A DNA stretch of 64,000 bases from GCA-2683825 sp965662355 (GTDB taxonomy: Bacteria; Planctomycetota; UBA1135; GCA-002686595): the NCBI GenBank assembly GCA_965662355.1, contig CBFIHP010000011.1, positions 131,759 to 195,758 of the forward strand, read 5' to 3'. The notes beneath the pieces were generated by a model. That model saw nothing but the letters and a program-made list of their open reading frames with translations. It ran no database searches and was not told the origin of the DNA. Made by a program: the position numbers and the translations under genes. Below, one piece after another: positions 52,716-62,108 of the stretch (its first letter is position 1; each line of letters begins with the position of its first letter).

Positions 52716-54830
52716 TTGATCTACCCCAACCCAGCACCCCTCCCCCTCTCGACAGCGCTCCTCCTCGTGGCCCTGGCGCTGCCCGGAGCTGCGCCCGCAT
52801 GGGCCGGACAGAAGGGCTCCGCCCAGGCTGAGCAACCCGAAGAGACCGAAGAAGAACGCCGTGAGAAACTGGTCGAGGAACAGCGCGAGCGGGCCATCGA
52901 GCTGATCGAGGACGAGGAGCTCGAGGAGGCGCGGCGAGTTCTCGACGAGCTCTTGATCACCCGCTACCTCTGGGAGGCCGAGGAAGCCCTGGCCACGGGT
53001 CGCGTCGAGGACGGGCTGGTCGCCATCGATCGCGTCCTGGTACTCGCTCCCGAGAACGCCAAAGCGCGCCTGATGAAGGCCGACGGCAGCTTTCAGCTGG
53101 CGGAGAAGGCACGGGCAGCGGAGCGTTCTTCGGCCTGGATCGAGGGCCTGCTCGCGGAAGCCCTGGCGGCGTACAAGACGGCCGACTCCTCGGCCCACAC
53201 GCTATTCGGCGCCGCCCGCTGCGCGTGGCTCTTGGGCGACACCGAGGCCGCCCTGAACTTCGCCCGCGAAGGCATGCAGGCCGTCCAGCGCGAGGGCCCG
53301 GGCTCCGTGACCCGCTCTCTGCTCTTGCCCGAACGCATCATGGCCGAAACCGCGTACACCGCCTACCGCGCCGCCCACGAGCGCGCCGAGAGCACGGCCA
53401 GTGCTCTGCACGGTGAGGCGGAGGCCGCGCTCATGCAACTGCTCGGCCGGACGAGCGACGACCCGTGGGTCTGGGGCTCCTTGGCCGAGCTCTACGAAAG
53501 CGGGGAACGGCTGGGGGAAGCGCGCGGGCTGCTCGAACGCGCCCTCGCACGACTTCCGCGCGACCCCAGCCTCATGGCCGCCCTGGCGCGCGTGGCGCGT
53601 CGAACCGAAGGACGGCCGGGCGTCGTCGCGGTCTTCGCCAGCTACAACGAGCGGAATCCGAGCATCGCGCCCGGCTATCGCTACGAAGCGCTCGAACGCT
53701 TCTGGCTAGCCCTGGAACGCATGAACAGCGAGAACCTGGAGCTCCTGGCAGAGGAGTTGCGGCGCGCGGAAGAAGGCTTCCGTAAGTGTCGCCAACTCGA
53801 CCCCGCCGAGACCGAGCTGTGCCTCTCGTACGAGACGTCCTGTCGCAACGCCCGTGGTTGGTGTGCGCTGAATCAAGGCGCTCTGGAAAACGCGCGGCGC
53901 GAATTCCTGTCGATGAACGAACTGATCGAGGGCGGCATCGAATGGTCGATCTCCACCGTCCTCGAGAGTGGCATCCGCGGTCTAGAGGAAGTCGCCGACG
54001 GCTATCGTCAACGCTCCGACTGGTTGTCCGCGGGCGAGATCTCCGAGATTCAGCGCGAGCTGCAGCCCTTCGAACACACCTGGGCGCGCAACGCGGCCGA
54101 GTTCCTGCAGAAGGCGGCCCTCGAGCTGGAACAGCAGGGCCAACGACTCTGTCGGGCCGCGCTCGCGCAGACCACGAATGCTGCCGCGACCTGGAAGGAG
54201 CTCCGCGCACTCGCCGGAATAGCCGGTGACGGGGCCTTTACGAACGAGGAACGCAAGCTCTTCGAATTGGCCGCGCAGGAGCGCTTCGAACGCGCGCGCC
54301 GGTTGATGGATCGTAGCTGGGTAAGCTATCGCAAAGCGGTCGAGCTCGCTCCCGGGGACCTGCGCCTCGCCAACGACGCGGCCGCGGTGCTCGTGCGCTA
54401 CCTGCATCGCGACCTCGATACGGCCGAACAACTGCTCGGTCGCTGCATCGAACGCGGAGGTCGCGCCGTCGGCGAAGAGGAGGCGCGCCTTGCACGTTCG
54501 CCCGAACAAGGCGACCAGGGCCTGCTCTGGGAGCTCAAGAACGCCTGGGGCGACGCCCATCAGAACATGGGCATACTGGCCTTTCTGCATCGCTCCGATG
54601 CCGAGGCTGCCCACAGCTGGATCGAACGCGCTATCGAGATCGGACCGGATCCGCGACCGGATCTCAGCAACGGCCTGCTGCCATGGTTGCGCGGCGAGCG
54701 CTCCGGCAACGCTCCGGAGTTCGAGGCCTATGAACGCTGGGGTCAGCAGTGCCAGCCGAGCGACGCCAGCGCGCCGGTGGCCTCGGACACGGGAACGGAG
54801 AAGGACCCGCAGGACACCGACAATCCATGA
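52716..54830 (+). CDS. Exported TPR-repeat protein
   Basis: 704 residues from a TTG start (LIYPNPAPL); a farther TTG at 52644 is the alternative. No ATG fits. A signal peptide (LSTALLLVALALPGAAPAWAG) leads to an acidic coiled-coil segment (ETEEERREKLVEEQRERAIELIEDEELEEARRVLDELL) and many TPR helices (EDGLVAIDRVLVLAPENAKARLMKAD pattern; WGSLAELYESGERLGEARGLLERAL). The last region carries further helical repeats, with TPR spacing at ~590-660. It probably forms an extracytoplasmic scaffold. Its stop overlaps the next gene by 4 bases (ATGA). Confidence 0.8.
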   Translation: MIYPNPAPLPLSTALLLVALALPGAAPAWAGQKGSAQAEQPEETEEERREKLVEEQRERAIELIEDEELEEARRVLDELLITRYLWEAEEALATGRVEDGLVAIDRVLVLAPENAKARLMKADGSFQLAEKARAAERSSAWIEGLLAEALAAYKTADSSAHTLFGAARCAWLLGDTEAALNFAREGMQAVQREGPGSVTRSLLLPERIMAETAYTAYRAAHERAESTASALHGEAEAALMQLLGRTSDDPWVWGSLAELYESGERLGEARGLLERALARLPRDPSLMAALARVARRTEGRPGVVAVFASYNERNPSIAPGYRYEALERFWLALERMNSENLELLAEELRRAEEGFRKCRQLDPAETELCLSYETSCRNARGWCALNQGALENARREFLSMNELIEGGIEWSISTVLESGIRGLEEVADGYRQRSDWLSAGEISEIQRELQPFEHTWARNAAEFLQKAALELEQQGQRLCRAALAQTTNAAATWKELRALAGIAGDGAFTNEERKLFELAAQERFERARRLMDRSWVSYRKAVELAPGDLRLANDAAAVLVRYLHRDLDTAEQLLGRCIERGGRAVGEEEARLARSPEQGDQGLLWELKNAWGDAHQNMGILAFLHRSDAEAAHSWIERAIEIGPDPRPDLSNGLLPWLRGERSGNAPEFEAYERWGQQCQPSDASAPVASDTGTEKDPQDTDNP

Positions 54831-56569
54831 GAACGACCATACATGAGACCTGTTTCGCCCTGGCCCTCGCGGGTCTGCTCGGTGCTTGCTCGGTTTCCTC
54901 ACCGGAAGCCGCGGCACGCGAGATCGATGGCTGGATCGAGAAGGGTCGCGAGCAGCTGGCCCAGGGACAGGCCCCGCTCGCGGAACGCGCCTTCGAAAGG
55001 GCACAGCGTCTGTCGCCTTCCCTGCGCACGCGCATGTGGCTCTTGCGCACGTGGATGGAACAGGGTCGCATCAACGACTCGCTCGATGCGATCGACGCCC
55101 TGAGACGCTCGCGCGTCGACGCCGGACAACCCGCGAGCTGCATCGAGCTCGACTACCTCTACGGCATGGCCTTCGCACACCGCGCACGCAGCCTCGTCAC
55201 TTCCGGTCTTTCGGACACGAGCATGCAGGCCACGGCCCAGATGAACTTCATCGATGCCCAGGCCCACTTGCAACGAGTCGTCGACCAGGACGGGGAGCGA
55301 TTCCGGGACGCCTACCTCTGGTTGGCGCGTTCTGCCTGGGCTAATGGCGACATCGACGCGGCCCGCCCCGCGGCCGAGGGTGCCGTGCGACACTACCCCG
55401 ACGACGGAGACACCTGGTTGGCCCTCGGTCGCGTCGCCATGTCGCAGTTCGTATCCGTCAAGAACGCGGCCCCCGAAGGCGAGCCTTCGGACGAGACCGC
55501 TAGCTGGCCCCCGCTGGCTGACGCTCACTGGAACGCCGCGGAGGAGGCCTTCCAGAAAGCGATCCACACCCTGGGTTTCCCTAAGGATGCCGAAGACCAG
55601 AAGGCCCTCGCGCGGGCGGGGCTCGAACTCGGACACGCACTCGTCTGGAAAGAGCGCTTCGACGAGGCCGCCGGCGCCTACGCGCTTTCCATGACCTACA
55701 ACCCGACGGGCACCCCGTACTCGGTACTGCACGACATCCTGACCCTGCCCAGGGAGCCGAACGAAGACGGCGAGCTTCCCTTCCCCCGCGCCCGCCCGGC
55801 CTTCCTGCATGCGCTCGAGGCAGCCAACCTGGCCCTGCACGCAAGAATCGCAAGCAACGCCCCGGAGGCCGGAGAACTCTCCTGGTGGCTCGGCTGGGAG
55901 CGCTACGAAGCGGGCCGACTACCGGGCGCGGAGCGAGCCTTTCGCCAGTGTGTCGCGGAGCGGCCGTACACCGCCAACGCCTGGCATTACATCGGCATGT
56001 GCCGCTACGCCGCCGGGGATTGGATCGGCACCTGCGAGGCCATGCGCAAGGGCTTCGAAACGGATCCGGTCGACCTCGTCACCGAGATGCGTCGCCGCGC
56101 CCCCGAGCTCAACGTACGCAAGCTGGACTGGGTCATCGCCCAACTGCCCGAAGAGCGCCGGGTCGACCGCGCCATTCTCTCCGAGATCTGCGCCGAGATC
56201 GTGCAGACCGAACCGCGGCACTGGAACAACATGGGACTGTTCCTGCGCGACGAAGCGGATCGCATCAAGAGCGATCCATCCCAGAAGCTCCTGCACACCT
56301 TCCTGTGCACCGAAGCCTTGCGGGCCTACCGGCGCGCCCTGGAAACCGCCCCCGAGGATCCCCAGCTACTCAACGACACGGCGGTCATCCTGCACTACTA
56401 CCTCGAGAGCGAATACGAGGTGGCCATCCAGATGTACGAGATGGCCCTGAAGGAGTCGGCTCGATTGCTTGCCGAGGATCTCTCCGCAGACGACCGCCAG
56501 CGCTTCCAGACCGCCCGAACCGACGCGCGCAACAACCTGGACGACCTGCGCGCGAAGATGAAACGCTAA
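54827..56569 (+). CDS. TPR-repeat lipoprotein coupled to the preceding TPR protein
   Basis: 580 residues from ATG beginning MRTTIHETC that overlaps the upstream stop by 4 bases. Signal peptide with lipobox LLGAC at ~21. Repeated helix pairs of TPR type span most of the protein (GREQLAQGQAPLAERAFERAQRLSP; AYLWLARSAWANGDIDAARPAAEGAVRHYP; NAWHYIGMCRYAAGDWIGTCEAMRKGF). It and its partner are alike in repeat style, e.g. both end with a LLNDTAVILHYYL or LANDAAAVLVRYL repeat, so they may be ancient paralogues acting in one complex at the membrane. Function unknown. Confidence 0.85.
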   Translation: MRTTIHETCFALALAGLLGACSVSSPEAAAREIDGWIEKGREQLAQGQAPLAERAFERAQRLSPSLRTRMWLLRTWMEQGRINDSLDAIDALRRSRVDAGQPASCIELDYLYGMAFAHRARSLVTSGLSDTSMQATAQMNFIDAQAHLQRVVDQDGERFRDAYLWLARSAWANGDIDAARPAAEGAVRHYPDDGDTWLALGRVAMSQFVSVKNAAPEGEPSDETASWPPLADAHWNAAEEAFQKAIHTLGFPKDAEDQKALARAGLELGHALVWKERFDEAAGAYALSMTYNPTGTPYSVLHDILTLPREPNEDGELPFPRARPAFLHALEAANLALHARIASNAPEAGELSWWLGWERYEAGRLPGAERAFRQCVAERPYTANAWHYIGMCRYAAGDWIGTCEAMRKGFETDPVDLVTEMRRRAPELNVRKLDWVIAQLPEERRVDRAILSEICAEIVQTEPRHWNNMGLFLRDEADRIKSDPSQKLLHTFLCTEALRAYRRALETAPEDPQLLNDTAVILHYYLESEYEVAIQMYEMALKESARLLAEDLSADDRQRFQTARTDARNNLDDLRAKMKR

Positions 56570-56609
56570 GGCCATCCAGCGCTACGCCACGCTTCTGGGC
56601 ACCGTATCG

Positions 56610-57854
56610 CTAGATCTCCGATCCCACCCCTTGCTGGGCCCCTCCCCGAGACGTCGCGGCGAAGAACACCAGGGCCAAGACGACACCGACTGTCAGGAAA
56701 AGGCCGCGCACGCCCAGGACGGAAGCCAGAAAGCCGCCCAGCAGCGCTCCGGTAGAGATCGCCAGGGAGCGCGCACTGAAAACGGCTCCGAGGGCCGTGC
56801 CACGTTCCTCGTCGCGGGTCTCCGTGGCAGCCAGGGAAAAGGCGGCGGTGTTCGCTCCGGGGGAGGTGAGTCCCACCAGGACCCGCAGCCCGAGCAGAAT
56901 TCCGTAGGTCCAGGCAGCAGCGTGCAACCCGAGGAGCAGGAAGGTGGCACCCGCGGTCAAGAACAGGGTGCGCCGGTGGCCGAGACGATCGCCGAAGCGT
57001 CCCCAGAGTGGCGTCGCGAAGATGGCCGCCACGGCCAGGGCGGAGAAGAGCAGGGCCGTCAAGGCTTCCACGCGCGCCGGATCACCCACCCATAGATCCT
57101 CGACCACCAGCTGTAAAATGGGGTTCGTCGTGCCCAGGGCGAACTGCACGCAAAACAGCCCGCTGATCGAGAAGCGCAGCGCGGGGTTGCGCCACAGGCT
57201 GCTCAGATCGCGAAGTGCCCCGGCCAGCATGCTGGTGGGCGAGAAACGCTCGAGCGTGCTGCGCAGACGCGCGTCCTCCTTGGCAAACAAAAGCACCACG
57301 ATCGCGCCCGCCCCCGCGGCCGTGGCGACGAAGATGAAAATCGCCTCGATGGAGTACGCCGACTGGATCCAGGCGCCGATCAGTGGCCCGCTGATCATGC
57401 CGGCGGGCAGGGCCGTTTGCAGCGTACCGGTGACGCGCCCCTGCAAAGCCCGGGGTGTGATCACGCTGACGAGTGTGAGGCTCGGGGGAACGAAGCCCGA
57501 GAAGATCCCTTGGCCCAGCCGCAGGCCCAGGAGTTGCCAGGGATTCGTCGCGAAGTACATCAAGCCCACGAACACGGTGATCGCCACCAACGCCCGGACG
57601 ACCATCAACTTGCGTCCGAAACGATCCCCGATCGAACCCCACACTGGCCCCATCAAGGCGGCGGAAAGCGGAGCGGCGCCGAACAAGACCCCGGACCAGG
57701 CGGCACGGAGCCCCTCGTCCTCGATGCCGTAGCCCTCCACGATCGCCGGGAAGAACGGCAGAAAGCTCATCATCCCCGCAGCGGTCACGAGGTTCGCGAA
57801 GAACACCACCCAGTAGGTGCGCCTCCAACCTTCCATGCCAGTTTCGGGGGTCAT
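56610..57854 (-). CDS. Major facilitator superfamily transporter
   Basis: 414 residues from ATG beginning MTPETGMEG (a second ATG 18 bases downstream is possible). About twelve membrane helices. The MFS signature loop GSIGDRFGRKLMVV lies between helices 2 and 3, with GLRLGQGIFSGFVPPSLTLV and, in the second half, GRFGDRLGHRRTLFLTAG as the repeat of the signature. The loop GLTSPGANTAAFSLAATETRDEERG is typical of drug or small-molecule exporters. Substrate not predictable. It is convergent with the TPR gene pair. Confidence 0.9.
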   Translation of the reverse strand: MTPETGMEGWRRTYWVVFFANLVTAAGMMSFLPFFPAIVEGYGIEDEGLRAAWSGVLFGAAPLSAALMGPVWGSIGDRFGRKLMVVRALVAITVFVGLMYFATNPWQLLGLRLGQGIFSGFVPPSLTLVSVITPRALQGRVTGTLQTALPAGMISGPLIGAWIQSAYSIEAIFIFVATAAGAGAIVVLLFAKEDARLRSTLERFSPTSMLAGALRDLSSLWRNPALRFSISGLFCVQFALGTTNPILQLVVEDLWVGDPARVEALTALLFSALAVAAIFATPLWGRFGDRLGHRRTLFLTAGATFLLLGLHAAAWTYGILLGLRVLVGLTSPGANTAAFSLAATETRDEERGTALGAVFSARSLAISTGALLGGFLASVLGVRGLFLTVGVVLALVFFAATSRGGAQQGVGSEI

Positions 57855-58063
57855 TCGAATTGCCGCGGGGCCTCGGGAGCGTGCTCGGCGCACCTGCGTT
57901 CCCTGTGAGCCTTTCCGTGGGAGCATACGGAGAAGGAAGGCTCCTGGGTTAGACCGCAGTCCTTCTAAAGTGCGGAACTCCCGCCGGACTCAGGGGCCGT
58001 TGTCGATACTCCCCTCGATCCAGCGGACATTATTCATTGCCCTATGACAATGCCTGCCTGGCA

Positions 58064-59611
58064 TCAACTCGCCGGGTTTCGCCGGTCGCGATTCGTCGCC
58101 GTGTCGAAGTCATCGCGCATTTCAGAGAGCTCCTCTCCACGGGCGAGAAGGGCGTCGATCACAAGCGGATCGAAACGCTGCCCGCGTTCCTCACGCAGAA
58201 AAGCCAACGCATCTTCGTGCGTCCAGCGCTCCTTGTGCGGGCGCTCGGTGGTAAGGGCGTCGTAGCAATCGGCCACGGTCAAGATGCGAGCCGACAGGGG
58301 GATCTTCTCGCCCTTGATGCCTCGGGGATAGCCGCCGCCGTCCCACGTTTCGTGGTGATGCAAGGCGATGTCATAGGCCATCCGTAGAGAGCTCTCCTCG
58401 CCCCCCGAGGACTCCAGGGCGCTGCGCAGGGTTTCCGCAGCGACGGTCGGATGTTGGCGCACGATCTCCCACTCCTCATCCGTGAGCGGGCCAGGCTTGT
58501 CCAGGATGGCAGGGGAAATCCCGGCCTTGCCGATATCGTGGAGTTGGGCTGCAAGATCGAGATCGTCGATGAAGCGCTCGGTCAGAAGGCCCCGATCGCG
58601 ACCGTTGCTACGCAATTCTTCCGCGATCAGGCGCGAAAAGAGGCCCACGTGGTCGTGGTGTTCGAGAGCATCCTCGCGATTGGGTTCCGCCACATGTGCA
58701 AGGTGCCGGATGGCCTGCAGCTTGGCCTCGCGGCTCTTTCCATGGTCCTGTCGGGTTTGTGCGGCCAGCGAGACGAAGGCACACACCAGACGCAAAAGAC
58801 GGCGCTCTGTCGTGCTGGGTCCGCCGGCTAGTGTCTCGATGAAGATCTCGCCGAGCTCTTCTCCAGCGGCGTAGATAGGCTCGCGCCAGTACGACAGCTC
58901 GTGCCCCGGTTGACGCACGAGTTCCCCACCGAGGTACTGTTTGCCCTCCACGACGAGCCGAATGCCTTTGCCCTGGAACATGCGTTCGAGGGATTGGAGA
59001 ATCAGCTGGGCGATCGTCTCCACGGACTGCACGTTGACGAGCCCCATGCCCATGTCCTCGACGGTGCGCAGACGACGCATCTCGAGGGCGAGACGCTGCT
59101 CGAGTGTCTCGGTCATCGAGATCAAGCTCTCGCGTGCGAACGAAAGCTGCTCCGTCAGCAGGCGTTCCTCCTCGCCGGCCTGGAAATGGGCGACGGCATG
59201 CAGGACCACACCGCGCAACTCCTCACCGGAGAGGGGCTTTTGCAGGAAATGGAAGACTCGCGCTTCGTTTACCGCCCGTACCAGCATTTCGGCCTCGGCG
59301 CTCGCACTCATCAGAATGCGTTCCGTCCCGGGCCAGCGATCCCCTATGTGAGCCAATAGCTCGACCCCACGCATCCCAGACAGCTCCTGGTCGGCGAGCA
59401 CCAGCGCGAAGGGACTGTACTCCTCACAGATCGAAAGCGCTTCGTCGCCACTGGGGGCAACGTGCACCTCGTAATCACCCTCCAAAAGCTCGGCGAGCCC
59501 GGAGAGGTGATCGGAGTTTCCGTCGACAAGAAGGACCCGGGAGTTCAATGTGGGACTTGCTTCGACCGAAGCCCCTGCTAGCTTGAGATGCAGGGCCCGA
59601 GTGGCCGCCAA
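58064..59611 (-). CDS. Response regulator with HD-GYP domain (c-di-GMP phosphodiesterase)
   Basis: 515 residues from TTG at 59611; TTG at 59548 directly before the receiver domain is an equally possible start. Receiver domain at ~25-140: acidic pocket LLVDGN, phospho-acceptor ADQELSGMRG, FLQKPLSGEEL. A GAF-like segment (~190-300) follows. The C-terminal HD-GYP domain is intact: HDHVGLFSRLIA, LHDIGKAGIS (HD pair), HHHETWDGGGYPRG (HHExxDGxGYP) and VADCYDALTTERPHKE. It should hydrolyse c-di-GMP when phosphorylated. Only 16 bases separate it from the DUF711 gene upstream, so it may share the BMC transcript. Confidence 0.9.
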   Translation of the reverse strand: MAATRALHLKLAGASVEASPTLNSRVLLVDGNSDHLSGLAELLEGDYEVHVAPSGDEALSICEEYSPFALVLADQELSGMRGVELLAHIGDRWPGTERILMSASAEAEMLVRAVNEARVFHFLQKPLSGEELRGVVLHAVAHFQAGEEERLLTEQLSFARESLISMTETLEQRLALEMRRLRTVEDMGMGLVNVQSVETIAQLILQSLERMFQGKGIRLVVEGKQYLGGELVRQPGHELSYWREPIYAAGEELGEIFIETLAGGPSTTERRLLRLVCAFVSLAAQTRQDHGKSREAKLQAIRHLAHVAEPNREDALEHHDHVGLFSRLIAEELRSNGRDRGLLTERFIDDLDLAAQLHDIGKAGISPAILDKPGPLTDEEWEIVRQHPTVAAETLRSALESSGGEESSLRMAYDIALHHHETWDGGGYPRGIKGEKIPLSARILTVADCYDALTTERPHKERWTHEDALAFLREERGQRFDPLVIDALLARGEELSEMRDDFDTATNRDRRNPAS

Positions 59612-59627
59612 AAGCCACCCGTCAGTG

Positions 59628-60992
59628 TCAGTTTCGATAGCCCTGCATCGGCGCTGGAATCCGGCCTCCGCGACCGTGCAGCGTGAGGCAACCGAATGCG
59701 CCGGGGTCCTGGATGATGGCGGTCCCGAGGAGGCCGCCCCATTCGACCGTCTCCCCCACGCTCTTGCCAGGAACGGGCAGGATGCGAACCGCCGTCGTCT
59801 TGTGGTTCATCATGCCGATGGCCATCTCGTCGGCGATGATGCCGAAGATCACGTGGCGCGGCGTATCCCCCGGCACCGCGACCATGTCGAGGCCCACGGA
59901 ACACACCGATGTCATCGCCTCGAGCTTGGCGAGGCTGAGAGCACCTGCCCGCACGGCATCGATCATGCCCTGATCCTCCGAGACCGGGATGAACGCTCCG
60001 GAGAGCCCCCCCACGCTGGAGGAGGCCATGGCCCCGCCCTTCTTGACCGCGTCGGTCAGCAGAGCCAGCGCCGCCGTCGAGCCCCAGCCCCCCGCACGAT
60101 CGACCCCGATGGCTTCGAGGACATCCCCCACCGAGTCGCCGATGGCGGGCGTGGGCGCGAGACTGAGATCGACGATGCCAAAGCCGGTTCCCAGACGGCG
60201 AGCGGTTTCGCGTCCAACCAGCTCCCCCATGCGCGCGACCTTGAACGCGGTGCGTTTGATCGTCTCCGCGCAGGCCAAGAGATCCGCGTCCGGGCCGAGG
60301 CGTTCCAGGGCGGAGCGAACGACACCCGGTCCCGACACGCCGACGTTCAGGACAGTCTCGGGTTCGCTCGCAGCGATATGGGCCCCGGCGACGAAGGGGT
60401 TGTCGGGAACCGCGTTGCAAAAGCAAACGAGCTTGGCGCAGGCCAGCCCCCCACGATCCGCCGTTTGTTCGGCCGCATCGAGCACCACATCGACGAAGCG
60501 CCCCACCGCGTCCATGTTGATCCCCGAGCGTGTCGAGGCCAGGGAGATCGAGGCGCAAACGTGTTCGGTCTCCGCCAGGGCCCTGGGAATCGAGGCGAAG
60601 AGCGCCTCGTCGGCCCTGGTGAAGCCCTTGTCGACATAGGCGCTGAAGCCACCGATGAAATCCACGCCAACCGCATCCGCTGCGGCGTCCAGGGCGCGGG
60701 CGAGGGGCGTCAGGTCCTCGGCGCCGCTCGCGGCTCCGACCCAGGCGATGGGTGTCACGGCAATGCGCTTGTTGACGATGGGCACGCCGTAGTCCCCACC
60801 GATCGAATCGGCGACGCGCACGAGGTCCTTCGCGTGATGCAGGATCTTGGCGTATACCTTCTCGCAAGCGCTCTCGAGGTCGGGATCGGCACAGTCCAGG
60901 AGATTGATGCCGAGGGTCGTCGTGCGGATGTCGAGCGTTTCGAGCTCGACCATGCGCACGGTCTCGAGGATTTCGCGTTCGGAGAAACTCAC
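59628..60992 (-). CDS. DUF711/UPF0210 protein (PFL-like fold) in the BMC operon
   Basis: 454 residues from a GTG start (MSFSEREIL) 3 bases after the ACT gene stop, at the family length. The opening ETVRMVELETLDIRTTTLGINLLDC, then RIAVTPIAW, VDFIGGFSAYVDKGF and GVSGPGVVRSAL, and the C-terminal GRGGRIPAPMQGYRN are the series typical of UPF0210. Structural genomics showed a pyruvate-formate-lyase-like barrel, but the activity is unknown to me. In firmicutes this family is paired with an ACT protein (UPF0237), as here. Its presence directly behind five BMC shell genes is unusual and suggests a compartment enzyme. Confidence 0.92.
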   Translation of the reverse strand: MSFSEREILETVRMVELETLDIRTTTLGINLLDCADPDLESACEKVYAKILHHAKDLVRVADSIGGDYGVPIVNKRIAVTPIAWVGAASGAEDLTPLARALDAAADAVGVDFIGGFSAYVDKGFTRADEALFASIPRALAETEHVCASISLASTRSGINMDAVGRFVDVVLDAAEQTADRGGLACAKLVCFCNAVPDNPFVAGAHIAASEPETVLNVGVSGPGVVRSALERLGPDADLLACAETIKRTAFKVARMGELVGRETARRLGTGFGIVDLSLAPTPAIGDSVGDVLEAIGVDRAGGWGSTAALALLTDAVKKGGAMASSSVGGLSGAFIPVSEDQGMIDAVRAGALSLAKLEAMTSVCSVGLDMVAVPGDTPRHVIFGIIADEMAIGMMNHKTTAVRILPVPGKSVGETVEWGGLLGTAIIQDPGAFGCLTLHGRGGRIPAPMQGYRN

Positions 60993-60995
60993 GGG

Positions 60996-61505
60996 CTAGA
61001 TCCGGTGCATGAAGCGGAAGACACGCTCGTGCATGACGCGCACGGCGAAGTCATCGGGGCAGGACAGACACTCGAGGGCCGTCTTGAAGTCCTCGAAAGA
61101 CGCCCCCTCGCTGAGCTGCACGGTCAGGATGATGTGGAAGAAGCCCTCGACGACCTTCTGCGAGACGTCGTGCACATTCCCGCCCGCCTCCGCGATGGCG
61201 GTCGTGATCTGACCGAGGACACCGCTGCGGTTGCGCCCCACAGCGGTGACGATCGCCGCGGACTCGAGTGCACTGCCTTCCTCCGGTTCCGGCAGGGGCG
61301 GCAGATGGGATCGTGATCCCGCCGCATCGGGCCCGCGATCCGGCTCGGGTTCGGTCCACTTGCCCTCGCCCGTACGAATGCTGATGCCCGCGGCTTCGGC
61401 CGCCTCGAGTGCCTGGGGCGTCACGAGGGTCCCCACATCGACGAGGATCTCTTTTTTCTGCGCACCCTCGCGGTGCACGTCTTCGACGGTGAGAAAGCGT
61501 CGCAT
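60996..61505 (-). CDS. ACT-domain protein (UPF0237-like) with BMC-associated N-terminal segment
   Basis: 169 residues from ATG beginning MRRFLTVED. The C-terminal ~90 residues are an ACT domain of the UPF0237 type (AIVTAVGRNRSGVLGQITTAIAEAGGNVHDVSQ, ending RVFRFMHRI). The N-terminal ~45 residues are different: FLTVEDVH, then DVGTLVTPQALEAAEAAGISIR. This repeats the layout of the starts of EutQ and EutT, proteins of the ethanolamine compartment (ITxxDIR ... ITPEAREVAELLGF type). A Pro/Glu-rich linker joins the two parts. Likely a regulator or partner of the DUF711 protein that is brought to the shell by its N-terminus. Confidence 0.88.
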   Translation of the reverse strand: MRRFLTVEDVHREGAQKKEILVDVGTLVTPQALEAAEAAGISIRTGEGKWTEPEPDRGPDAAGSRSHLPPLPEPEEGSALESAAIVTAVGRNRSGVLGQITTAIAEAGGNVHDVSQKVVEGFFHIILTVQLSEGASFEDFKTALECLSCPDDFAVRVMHERVFRFMHRI

Positions 61506-61509
61506 GGCC

Positions 61510-62106
61510 TCAGAGGTAGCGCACGAGTTCGGGGTGGGGCCGCGGAATCACGACATCGCGAGCCAGCTCGCCCTTGGATTCGGCAAAGCCGGCGCCGGCC
61601 GCCACGGCGGAACGCACGTCGCTGACCTCTCCCGTCAACGAGAAGAAGCTCTTGCCGCCCAGGCCGTTGGCGATCCGCAGGTCGAAGAGGTCTACCGTCG
61701 CGGTCTTCAAGGCCACATCCGCGCCGAGGATCGAACTGGCGACGGTCTTCGTCTCGACGACACCTATGGCGTCGAGCGCCCCGTTGATCACGCCTCCCTT
61801 GCGACGCAGCCCCGTCTCGATCTGCGGGTGGACGTTCTGGATGTGCAAGCGATCGACCAGATCGCCAGCGGCCACCTCCACGCCACATTCGAGGGACGAG
61901 GCAACATCCAGCACGCTTCCGGTGAAGAGCATCACATACTTGCCGGGCTGGACGGGCGTCGCAAAGAGCAGCTCGACATCGGCTTGCTTCAGGATGGCGT
62001 CGGCGGTTTCGACACCGCGAGCGATCGAGCACAGCTCCAGCATGCCGATGCAGGGACCGGCGGCGAGGTCCTCGCGTAATTCAGGATTCAAGTCGTTGCG
62101 ATTCAT
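61510..62106 (-). CDS. BMC-T shell protein, single-layer tandem-BMC type
   Basis: 198 residues with two BMC domains. Domain 1 (~18-100): IGMLELCSIARGVETADAIL, VELLFATPVQPGKYVMLFTG. Domain 2 (~110-198): AIGVVETKTVASSILGADVALKTATVDLF and NGLGGKSFFSLTGEVSDVRSAV. The order and the PGKYxxLF and GKSFFSLTG signatures resemble the Haliangium ochraceum BMC-T1 protein. It should form flat pseudohexameric trimers in the shell facets. A Cys in LELCSI lies near the central pore side of domain 1. The next gene downstream (ACT) starts 4 bases after its stop. Confidence 0.93.
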   Translation of the reverse strand: MNRNDLNPELREDLAAGPCIGMLELCSIARGVETADAILKQADVELLFATPVQPGKYVMLFTGSVLDVASSLECGVEVAAGDLVDRLHIQNVHPQIETGLRRKGGVINGALDAIGVVETKTVASSILGADVALKTATVDLFDLRIANGLGGKSFFSLTGEVSDVRSAVAAGAGFAESKGELARDVVIPRPHPELVRYL

Positions 62107-62108
62107 GG

